Assembly (NCBI RefSeq): GCF_000208865.1
Contig: NC_018397.1
Span: 2,294,001 to 2,358,000, forward strand
Length of the DNA: 64,000 nt
Source: Neospora caninum Liverpool
Taxonomy: Eukaryota; Apicomplexa; Conoidasida; Eucoccidiorida; Sarcocystidae
Reading direction: 5' to 3'
Shown: in pieces, positions 32,837-43,877 of the stretch
Layout of the letters: every line of letters begins with the position of its first letter
How positions within the stretch are numbered: the stretch's first letter is position 1
Notes under the pieces: model-generated
Database searches by the model: none
What the model saw: only the letters and a program-made list of their open reading frames with translations
Told to the model about the DNA's origin: nothing
Translations under genes and position numbers: made by a program

Positions 32837-34459
32837 TCAGACGGCCGTGCGCGTGGAAGCGTTGAGAAGCTCGGTTTTCTCATCTGCCGCCCGCTGGTTC
32901 GCCAGCAGCCGGCTGTATTGCTGCCGATCCACTGGGCACACGTCGACACACCTGCAATCGCAGAGAGCAAGATCCCACGAAGACAGCGCAAAGAGTGACG
33001 CGTCGCTTTGTCTCCTCGCTCCCTGGCGACTCCTCCCTTTGTTTCGTCTGCACGAAACCATTTGGTTGGGGGCTCGCGTCCGTCAACCTCGGTAAAACGG
33101 GGGGTTGCGTTCGTTTTTAGAAAACGTTCACCATCCGCTGTAGGAACCTCACTTTCTCGCGCAGACCTCTGAACGTCCCACTTTGGGCGCTATCCGTCCA
33201 CTGCGGGGACAGACGCGAAGCTGAGAAACCAGTTGTAGACTGCCCCGGCACCGCCTCCACACTCTGGCATAGATCAAATAACTGAGGCGCCACGCCGCCG
33301 GGCTCTTTTCTCGCCACGGGGTGAGGCCGGACACAAACGGATTTTGAAAAACGCGCGACGCTTCGCCTGTGCGCGTAGCGCTCAGGGTCTCCTGGGAGCG
33401 CGTCTCCATCCTTGGAGGTCATTTGATGTTGTCTTACTGGAAAAACCGCTGAGAATCGAAGGCGCCCGTCTCGTCGTCGTCGGGCCGAGCCGTGCGACTG
33501 AGAATCACCATGCATCCCTCAAAGGAGTTGGCGAGGAGCTCCGCTTCGTAGTACTTGAGCAGACCCAGCGCCACTTGAAAGGTGAAGCCCTGAGCGAGGA
33601 GACAAGCAGACACACAGGACCGAGGAGCCAAAGCGTCGCGTATGGGGTGACACCGGAGAGGACACACACACACACACACACGCACACACACAACGGGTTC
33701 TGAAGGCTCGTTCGGTGAGTCTGTCTTTGGTCCCCTGTATCTCGGTCAGCCATGCGTCTTTTCCTCCACCGACTCCTGCGCCGTTCTCAAGGCGCGGCGA
33801 CTGGAGAGAGACAAGCTGTCGGCTCCGCCTTTTTTTGCTTCCCTTTTCTGCGAGTCAGGCGCCTACCTCGCCCAGGAGAAGGATTGCGTCCCACGTTTGG
33901 CAGAGAGTCTGAAAAGGCAGAACGTTCGCGAACAGAGTCTCCAGCCACTGGAGAAGATAAAGGTTCGCGTGGATCCGGAGACCCTTGAAGTGTCGATGGA
34001 GGGACGGGACCCGACTCCGCAGCACGCCGTCGAAGAACTCGAACTTGACGGAGAGCAGACGGCGGCTCGCTTGCTCGGCAGGCGCGTAGAAGTCGAGCAA
34101 ATGGAAACTCGGCAGCAGGTTGACGAAGGCGACAAACGCAGCGGGCAGAGACATGAAGCAGAGAAGGATCGATGCCAGGCAGTCCATGCCCCGCACTGCG
34201 CCGATGTCCGGCCTGCAGCACAACACCGAAAGAGACGGTCTCGAAAACGTCGCGATGTGCAGCACGCCACACGAAGTCCCGAGTTCTCCACTCCCAGGAA
34301 GGCCTCTCTCTGACAGCCCGTGAACGTCCGCAAAAACCGTTAGAAAAAAACTCACAGCTCGCACGACACCCACTTTCCTCACACCAATTAATAAACACGC
34401 GTTGACTTGCCTACTGCGTTACCTGATCCCACGCATCTACATATATATATATATATACA

Positions 34460-34496
<37 letters not shown>

Positions 34497-37400
34497 TGAA
34501 AGACGCAGTCCCGCTGTTAGGTGTGACTTACCGGTAGAGTTCATAAGCCTGGAGAAGCCGTCGGACAGCTTCACCTATGGTCATGCCTTCACTTCCATCG
34601 ACTCGTCCTGTGGCGGCGATTGCCCAGGGTCGGATGCTGTGAAGGTGCGCACGTCTGCGCTGGTCTTGAGTTTGTCCCCTTCGGCTTTGAGCATCTTCCT
34701 GCTTTGAGTTGGGTCCTCGTTCGTCGTCTCGCTCTCGCTTGTCTCCCTCCTGCGTGTTGTGCGGTTTCTCTTTCTCGCCCGGATTCACTTCGCCTGCAGG
34801 GGAGGCGTCTTCCTGTGCGTCCCCAGACGCAGACACTCGAGGATCTTTCGATCCGCGCCTCGGCGCACTCAGCTTCTCGGACTTGATTTCTTCTCCCTGC
34901 CTCGGAGGCTTCGCTTCCTCCCACACGGCCTCGCGTCTTGCTGTCTCCTCCCCTGGGTTGCTTGCACGGTCGGCACAAGCGTTCTTCTCTCCACAGCCGG
35001 AAGGCGCCTGCGCAGCCGTCATCCGCGCGACTGTCTCTGCGCTCGGCGCCGGGCGGAAACAAACACTCGCAGGTGCGTCTTCCCGCGCGGTGGAAGGGGC
35101 GTCACCCTGCGGTCTGTGAGACTGCCGTTTGTCCCCGGAGACGAGTCCCTTCTTCCCCTCGCTCCCTTCATCTCGTCCTCTCTCTGTCAACCTGCCGCCT
35201 TCTTCGTCGGCCCCGCACTCGGTCAGCCGGGCCTCGAAGAGACAGGAAATCAGCAACTCCGGTCCACACGCCACTTTCTTGTCCACAAGGTACCAGAGAC
35301 CCGCGCCGGGGTACGGCAGACCTATCGACATCGAGGGGGTGGAGCGATCGTCTCGACGCAGCACCGGCCTGTGCCCGGAGCCAGGCGCTCGGCAACCTTC
35401 AGACATGAAGGGAGACGAGGCCGAGACTTCTGTTCGATTCGGCTCACTCTGACAACGCTCCACACTGCATGCACCCGCACGCGTCGTCTCTGCCTCGCGC
35501 GCGGCAGCCGGGGGTGTCTCCGTCGACGGCGGCGGGCGACTGGACTCGGCTTTCGAGCGTCCGTTGTCCAGTCTTTTCTCGTCTTGCTGCCGCCCTGTCC
35601 ACTCTCGCCTCGTTCGCAAGTCTGCGCCGCCGATCCGTCCCGAGTGTCCCCCGACCCGGCCGCCCGTCACAGGTGTATCGCCCTCGGGCGGACCGGCTCG
35701 TCGATCGCTGCCATGCGCGCCCCGCGTCTGGAGGACGCCGAAAGGAGAGGCTGAGGAGCGCGACGAGCGGTTTCGGCTTCGCATCGCGTCCTGGGATTTC
35801 TGGACGAGGCGTCTTCGCTGCAGGACGAGAAAGAGGAGAGAAGAGAGAAGGCCTTCAGACACGCGCTGCTCGTTCCCGATCGCGACACCCCACAGGGTCC
35901 CGCGGAGCTCGCCGGGCAAACCCTGGAGCCAGAGCTCGACGAGGGCGGTGGAGACAGCGGTCTCTAGCCGCCGGCCGCGGTCGAGCGAGAAGCGCGCCCC
36001 GAAGAACTGGGGAAACCAGACGCGCCAGAATCGCCGGCTTCGCTGCGGCTCCTCGCCCCAGGCGCGGAAGTCCCTTTGGCTCGGGGCCCGCGAGAGAGCT
36101 GCCGACCCAAAGGAGGGCGCTGGCCGGTGCGGCGCCTGCGGCGCACCGGCCAGCGGCCGCAGAGGATTCCCCCCGAACGCCTGGGTCCCCACAGCCCGCA
36201 GGCCTTCTTCCCGTCCGCGGAATATGCCTCTCTCCTCTGCCTCGCCAGCTATCGCACAGCCCGGACTGAAGCCGTCCCGAAGTTCGGCTCCAGACCCCAG
36301 CGACCGTGTCTCCGTTCCGCTCTTCACGTCTGCGGATGCCAAACGCGAGAGCGTCCCGACGAGCACCCTGGGGGTTCCTCCCGGGGTGTCTCCAGCGCTT
36401 GGGTTCCCGGCCGCGCCCTGCAGGGGGGCGTCGGCCGCCGAGGAAAACAGTCCGTTCGGGGCGCATGCGTTCGGCATGACGGCCTCCTGGAATACACCAT
36501 CTCTGACCGCCGAGGAGGTGCGGAGGTAAGTCGAAGATTCGGCTGAAGAGGCCGCACCCGGGCTAGGGCCTGCGCGCGGGCTGTCAGCCGGTCTGGGCCG
36601 GCTGCTTGCAAAGAGCCACGCGAACCCGGCGAAGGAAGCGAGCGACCGGTAGTTTCGCAGCAGTGCTTTGTGCTTGCCATCGTCGGGCGACCGCCTCTCG
36701 TCGCCCCCGACTTGAGTGTCGTTCTCTACGGAGATCGACCCCTCGCGGCTCGTGCGGCTGGAGCGCCGGTTTGGGAGCAAGAAGCGCAGAGGAAAGAAGA
36801 GTTTCTGCCCGAGACTCGCCCCGTGTGTGGGACTCCGAGTTGACGGCCGGCCGCGTTCCGCACCCGAGAGCCCATCTCTGTGCGACCAGAGCGACTCGAG
36901 AGACGACGACGGCACCCTGTCGGCCCGCAGCCCCCCCGCACGACGGCCCGGTTCCTCGGAGTGAGGTGGAAGCGTCGAGCCTTCTTCTCTCTCGCCTTCG
37001 CTCCCGACTTCAAACACCTCGAAGAGCGACGGCGGGTCGGACCCGTCCACGCAGTTCCCTTCGCCTCGGCCGACCGCTGCCCCGTTGACGGCCTTCGTCC
37101 CCTTCTCCAGTCCCGGCTTCTCGTCCGCTCCGTCGGCGCCTGAGCCGGGGCGTCGTCCGGCCTCTCCAGAGCCCCCGAGGCCCCACCACGTGCGAACGGC
37201 CGCGACGAGCGTCCCCGTGGAGAGTCGCGCCGGCGGTCCCCACGAGGACAGCCCGGAAGCCAGACGCGGCCCTCGAGGCCGGTGGTGCGCCGTCAGATGC
37301 CGCCCGGTGGCTCTCCAGCTCGCTTTGGACCCGAGTGTCTCCAAGTGCGCCGCCTCCAATCGCTCGCCGAGGGTTTGTTCCCGTCTCCAGAGCCCCCGGT

Positions 37401-40400
37401 CGCCGACCTCGGACCGCGAGACCGACCGTAAGCGACTGCCCATGCGGTCGTGGACGATGTCTCCGCGAAGCATGGAAGGGAAGCGTCTCCAAGTCCCGAT
37501 CCGGGAAGGCGCGCCGGAAATAAATACGGGCGATCCGCCGGTCGGGGCCTGGGGGACGGCCCCACACGTCCAGCACTTGTCCCAGTGCGGGAGAATGAGC
37601 GTTCGCCAGAGCTCGAGCTTTTCGGCGGCTTCTTCTTCCCGGCGCTTTCTGCGGCGGGCAGCGACTTCCGCACTTTGCGCGAGCGCGTGCTGCTGCTGCA
37701 GCAGCTGTTCGCGGACTTGCTGCAGCTCCGCGATCTTCGCGTGAAAGAAGGACAGCCAGAGGGTGAGAGGCGCCGCAGCAGCCTGGCACGGCTCGCCGCT
37801 TGGCCCGAGCCGCCTGGACCCGGCGACCGGCGGCGAAGGCGAGAAGGGACAGAGAAGAGACCCGTCGAGGGGGGCGAGGAGGTCGAGAGACCGCGTGACA
37901 AAGTGGAGGGAGAAGCAGCGCAGCTCCATGTCCTCCGAAAGATCAGACGGCTTCGTGTCTCGGGTGGAGAGGCAGCCGAGCGTGATGTCGAACAGCTCAT
38001 CGAGCGGCAGACACCGGGGACTCCGCTTCCCCACCTTCATCGCGGCACTTCCGCCCTTCTTCGGATCCCGCCAGCACAGGAGCGACCGCTCGCTGTCGAC
38101 CGACAGCAACCGCGGCTTCATCTTCCCGTTCCGGCACAGCTTGAGAAACACAGTCCCGCGCTCCAGGGCGGCAAAGGACGACGAGTACGGAGAAAAGGAG
38201 AGAACGCTGCTGGTGCTTCGCAGGTTCGCAGTCAACGAGCCAAACGTCGGCACGGACGGCGACAAGCCCGAGGCGGTGGACTGTCGAGACAGCTCAGACG
38301 TCCCCCGCAGGGAAACGCCCCGCGAGAACACCGACGCCTGGTGCATGTAGTTCGGGCCCTCAGACTGCATGCGCGCGATGGTGCGCCGGAGCAGAACCGG
38401 CGACTGGCTTCGCAGCGGCAAGCCAGAGGCGACAGGCGCCGCAGATTTCGGAGACTCTCGGCGGCTCACCGCCCCAAGCGATTCGCTTCGCAGGCTCCGA
38501 AACGCGCCGCCAGCAGCACTCGACGACGCCGCCACAATCTGAGGCGACGATCTGCACTTCAGGAGACCCCGCCCGTCGCTTGTCCCGCCGCACTTCCCCT
38601 CGGCGAGCTGCGGCTCCAATTCCGACGTATGCGAATTGCAACCAAGCGCGCCAGGGCGCGGCAGTCGGCGAGGTGATGGGGTCTCGGCAACGGCCGGGAA
38701 GGCCAGCGGCTGCGTGAGGTGAAGGCCAGGCGGCCGAGTCGACACGCTAGCCGACGAAGAACAATACGTCGGAGGAACGGGAGCGCTTGCTTGTGGAGGC
38801 GCGCTGTCACGGCAGCCCTGGTCACCTGGCGAGGCAACAAGAGTCTGCGAAGCTTGCGACGCCGCACCAGAAGGTGACTTGGAGCACACGCCAGCGGCGT
38901 TGTCAGGAGGCGGAAGCCCCGGAGATTGACAAGGTGAAGAAGACGTCGAAGAGCTACACTCCGCTGCATCGGGGGAAGCCGAGGGCGCACCGGCACTTTC
39001 AAGCACATCAGAAGGATCTACATGCCCTGACGCTTCGCAGCTGACCGAAGAGGCAGGAGGCGAGTCAGAGGACGATGCCCGTGCAGAGCCTCGTACAGGT
39101 CTCACTGACACAGCGGGGTTTGAGTTGTCCCCGTCTCTTCCGTTTTTGAGCGTTTCTGCGGGCGGCGCCCCATCGTCGCTCCGTCTCGTTTCCGCTCCTT
39201 CAGTGGTCGCTTCTACTTTTTCACCTGCGCTGCCGTCAACGTGTCTGGGCGTGCATGCGCCCGAGCCCGGTGGCCGGTTCGGCCTGTCGCGATCCACCTC
39301 GTTAGCGCTTCCGCCAGGAGGACGGACACTTCGAGGGGTTGCCTCTCCGGTAGGCTGCTCAACCTCTCCTCGATCTCCAGTGTCCCCTGGCCTGCCTGCC
39401 TCTTTCTTCCCGTCTGCGGTGTCTGCCGCCCCGCCCGACTGTCCTCCCGCGGAGTCCTCAGCCCCGTCCTTTCGCCGGACTTGAGAAGTGGAAGAACGAT
39501 GACAACTCTCTCCCCGCGCACCACCTGGGGACTGCGACGCTTGTCGCCTCTCTGTCGGAAGCGGCGACGACCGAGAGACAGGAGCCGGCTGCGGCGCCAG
39601 AGGATCGGGCGATCGTCGGCGGCGGTCTCGACTCGTGCTTTGTCGTCCTTCGCGATGAGAAGCCTCGTCACGGCGTCTGGAGGGCGCGCGAGAGGCGAGC
39701 GAGTGCGAACTCGCAACGTCCACTCGGCGCGAAAAATGCGGGGATACCCCGGAGACAGAGCTCGTTTTGACACGAACGTGCTGGCCCTGAGGGAGCGTGG
39801 AGACACGGAAAAACGGGGACTCTCTCCCCGCAGCGTATCGCAGCACGCGGGGGTCTCGGCTCAGGCGGAGATAGACCTGGACAGCCCAGCCGACAGACAA
39901 GAAAAAACAGAAAACAGCCACACGAAGAAATGTACACGAAAAGCGACCTGAAAGGAGGTGTCGACGGGAAGTAGGAAATAAGGACAGGTCAGGAGACAAA
40001 AGATCGAGAGGAGGAAAACGACACAGCGAGAGGAACAAACGGCGTCGGGTGGCAAAACGTATCCCACCAACAGACGGAACGAACGTTCATGAGAAAAAAA
40101 CCCACTCTGGGACGAATCGCGAGCACAACCACGACCACATCGAAGACAGGAAAACGCACATGCATCTATTTTCTCGCGTTCTTTGAACTCCATCACCCTC
40201 TCCGTTCTCGCTCAGTGCACCTTGCATACACACACTGGTGCTCAGCAACGAGCCTACGCAATCGTCAGCTTCGGATCAACACACTATGTCTCGCCTTCTG
40301 CTCGTCCTTTTTTTTCTCTGTGGAGCGGCCCTCTGGGTGCAATTCGCATCTGCCTGTGGGTTTTTTGTCTCACCTTGTCGGCATCTGACATGTGCAACTT

Positions 40401-43400
40401 GAACTGCTCTGCAACGACTCGGTCGTAGATGGCGTCGAGTGTTTTGACGTCTAGGCCGCTGGGCGTTCCGTCTCGGCCGCGGGTCATCCTTCGCCAGTCC
40501 TCCTTAGTGATTTTCCTCTTCACGTTTCGGTTGTGGCGATCCGTGTGGAGAAGCAGAATCGCGTAGGCGAGAAAGTGTGCAGTCTCGGCGTCCATGTTCT
40601 GCTCGGGATTCTGCTGTACGTACAGCTCCGCGAAGAAGTACAACACTCTGTAGAGTTGCTGGGATTCGCCAGGAGGAATGAAACGACTGAAAATCGACCG
40701 AAGCGCCAAGTCGATACTCAGACCTCTCACGTCAAAGAGCGACGAGAAGGCGCGAAGAATCGAGATGTTGAAAGGCGACGCGTCACCAAGCAATGCTCCA
40801 ACCTAAAAGCGGAAAACAGAACGACAGTCGCAAAACTCATCCAGACTGCTTTCCAACGAAGACCCTTCGTCGTGGCCCCATGTAATCATTCATCCATCTA
40901 TACATCCTTGTCTACATATTTATGGGTTTTCAAAAAGCAACACACCAAGATACAACGATCTATCTACCTATTCTCTCTCTCTCCCCATATATATATAATA
41001 TATATAATATATAGCTGTATCTCTTGCTTTCCTGCTTCTGCAGCTTCTGTTGGCATCTTCTTCCCGGTGTCGCTTTCGGCTTTTTATTGCTTCGCTTCCC
41101 CGGTTTTCACTTTCTTTCTCTGGCTCTACCTTTCGCTTGTCAAGGCCCGGCGTTTCGTAGAGAAAAACGGCGATCGCTTCGGGATCTGTTTTCCGGAGGA
41201 TCCCCTGCTCTTCGAGGACGGCGACTGCAGGTTCCAGGCCGAGCTGGTTGAAGAGCAGAACTGCCTTGTCGAGGCAGGCGCGGAGTTGCGCTTCCTGTCG
41301 CAGTTTCTCTGTCATGGCAAAGTGGGAAATGTAGGCGCCTTCGTCGTCCTCGCCCCTTCCTAGCGTTCGTCCCCGCTTCATCAGAAAACGCTGCAGCGCA
41401 CTGAGGCGACCAACCCCAGACAAAATACTCGGCCTCGACCAGAGGAGTTCCCGAGACGGAGAAGGGGTTCGTCCCTTCCGCGAAGTCTCCCGTCGCACAG
41501 CGCCCGTGTGAGAAGGCCTTTCGTGATCGGCACGTCCGCGTTCCATCTCACGGCTTCCAGCCAACCCCCCGACTGTTGAACTCGGCGCGCTTGATCCCGG
41601 CGACCGCCACCACCCAGGCAAGGGACCATCTGCGTCCCCCGCGGCATGCAGGCCTCCCCCGTAGCCTCCGCAGCCCTCCGCCGCTTCATCGACGCCGAAT
41701 ACGGCCGGGAAGGCCTGGCCTGGAAACGCAAAGCCGAGCTTTGAGGGAGCGAAGCGAGTCGGGAATGACCCCAACCGGGACGGGTCAGCGCAGGGGAGGA
41801 ATGCATACTCAGTCCCCTCTGCGCAGTACGGAAAGAGACTGTCATCGTCTTCGGAGGACGAGGCAAACTCCGACCCCGATGACGCCTCGGGAATCGAGCG
41901 ACGGTGGCCGCGACGGCCGAGAGTACTCCACATCCGATCCTCGTCCCCGCGAAAACGGGTTCTGCTGCGGCACTCTGACCCTCGCACCGGAAGCCGCCGT
42001 GCACTCCCGCGAGAAGACCGGCGAGAGGGCGGCGCCGAGACGCGGTCTGCGTCATCTGGAGAAGCTGAGTACGACGACAAACGCGACAGCGTGCTGCAGA
42101 CGCTCTGGCTGTCCCCTTTCGCTCGCCGCTCTCCATCTCGGCGCCGGGAACGCGCTGCGAGCTCTCCAAGTGAAGGGAAGGGAGGGACACCTGCCGCAGT
42201 CCGAGGCGCGGCCGGCAGCAAGTCGCTGCTCGTTCGCCGAGAGCGACGGCCACTCTCTTCCCCGCTTCGCGCGCGTTCTCCTCGTGATCGGTCCCTCTCT
42301 GACGCCGATGGCCTCCGGCTCGCGCGACTGATTTCGTGCGCCTTGCTCCCAGAACTGCGTCGACTTCCAGTCTCTCCCCACTCGTCTCGCCTCCCCCTCG
42401 CCTCTCCAGCTTCGCCGCTGCTGCCGTGGCGTCGATTCTCTGCTGCAGGCAGTGGCGGCGGACTGGGTGCGTGGGGAAGGTCTCCGTTGTTGGCTCGGCT
42501 GTCGGCGTGGAGGCCGGATGTGGCGGGTGACGGGGAGGCGCCGTCACGGTGCGGTGACGCCGCGGCGGCGGAAGCAGAGTGAGCGATCGAGAAGGAAGCG
42601 AATGCATTGATGAGATCTCTCGACGAATTGGCCGACAAGCCTCGGCTGCTCTTTCTTTCCTTTTCCCGCACAGGTGGACTCGATTCGGCTCTCATCACTG
42701 GGCGCGAAGTGGATTTGGAGCTGCGAGGCGACGCAGCCCGAGACGACCTTCCTCTGGCCGCAGATCTCCCGCTCTCGTCCTCGAAGCCTGATGCAAAGCC
42801 GCTCCACGACTCTCGGCGGGGCGACGCAGGAGCGGACGGAGACTCCAAGCCGACGAGGCGAGAAGCAGAACGGTGAGGAGGAGACAGAGCACACGACGAA
42901 GGGGACTTGCCGCTTCTGCGAGGCGTCACAACACTCAAGCCGCGGGGGGGACCAGGAGGGGGAGGGCGAGAAGTCGCCACACCACGATGGGGAGAAAACG
43001 CCAAAGCAGCAGAGAAGGAAGGACGAGTCGGAGACGCACCAAGGTGTCGGAGTGCACGATACAAGGAGGAAGCCGGCGGTCGGTCAATCGCTCCGTCTTT
43101 GTCTCTCTCGACAACCGCAGAATCGGAACGATTTCGATTGTCGTTCCTCCCCTGTCTCCGATTCTCGTGGCCGAGCCGGTGGTCAGACTCTCCACTTGCT
43201 ATTTCGCCCTCGCCCCTCCAGATGGGAGGTAGACGGGTCCGCTCTGTTCTCCTGGGGAATCCCGTTCTACACTCTCCTTGAAAAACAGAGCTACGGCGAC
43301 TGGGGCTGCGGAAACTTCCACTTCCTCCGAAATCTTCTCGTTCGTCCTTGTCTCCGTCGCTACTTTGTCCAGCGAGACTCGACCGTCGCCTCGCTGTCTT

Positions 43401-43877
43401 TTCCCGTCCCCAAGGTTGGCCTGGCCACTCGCCTGTCTCGCACAGAGAGACCCCCGGTTTCAGGTCCGGTGAAGGCGCAGAGTCGCACGCATCCTCAGGC
43501 ACACTTTCGTCGACGCTACCACCCGTGTCACATCTCATCGTATTGGGGGCCTCGCGAAGCCGCCGGTGCCTCGATTCCCCCGAAGAATCAATGTGCGAAT
43601 CATCCGCTGCTCCCAACTCCTCTGGTTGCGCGAAACCATCCTCCCTTCCGCCACGTTTTCCTCCGTGAAGAGCACCGGAAGAGAAAGACTCGGACGAGGA
43701 GGGAGCAGGATAGAAGGCGGGAGGTTCTTGAGCTACAGGAGCGTGACGGTTGGACAGAGCCTCCTCTGGAAGGGGCGGAGATTCTCGATGTCGTCCACGT
43801 AGTGGGAGAGCCGCGGGATACTCAGCGGACCGGCGAGGGCGGCGACGAGTCTGAAGCCGAGCTGCTGAAGGCGCCAT
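32837..43877 (-). CDS. giant Sec7 - PH - TBC protein (Arf-GEF joined to Rab-GAP-like domain)
   Basis: Seven minus-strand exons, 43877-41130, 40802-40374, 39876-34532, 34212-33867, 33589-33438, 33200-33153 and 32951-32837, join in frame to about 3060 residues. Residues 1 to about 850 are Ser/Arg-rich. Sec7 covers about 852-1055: DPEAIAVFLYETPGLDKRK, then across intron 1 VGALLGDASPFNISILRAF, the glutamic-finger loop FIPPGESQQLYRV, and AYAILLLHTDRHNRNVKRK. A PH-like domain follows a long linker at about 1632-1775 (VFLKLCRNGKMKPRLLSVDS to LWLSFFHAKIAELQQV). The TBC domain begins LVELWLQGLPGELRGTLWG, is interrupted by about 400 disordered residues, and resumes across intron 3 (LLQAYELYR / RPDIGAVRGMDCLASIL), ending WLETLFANVLPFQTLCQTWD. 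The Q-finger motif (GYxQGMN) reads GAVRGMD. A role at Golgi or endosomal membranes follows from the domains. The start is uncertain: the ATG lies just after a good acceptor, so upstream exons are possible. The two last small exons are moderately certain. Confidence 0.88.
33662..33692. repeat. CA microsatellite in Sec7-TBC intron 4
   Basis: A run of CA units with one CG interruption, lying between exons 4 and 5. Confidence 0.85.
34440..34496. repeat. compound TA-CT-TA microsatellite in Sec7-TBC intron 3
   Basis: TA tract, then about ten CT units, then a second TA tract. It lies 36 bases from the exon 3 boundary, on the intron side of the donor. Confidence 0.9.

Noticed and set aside
35469..38676. 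Several 250-400 codon plus-strand frames
   Set aside because: All are antisense to the PH/TBC exon of the Sec7-TBC gene and are explained by its high GC content.
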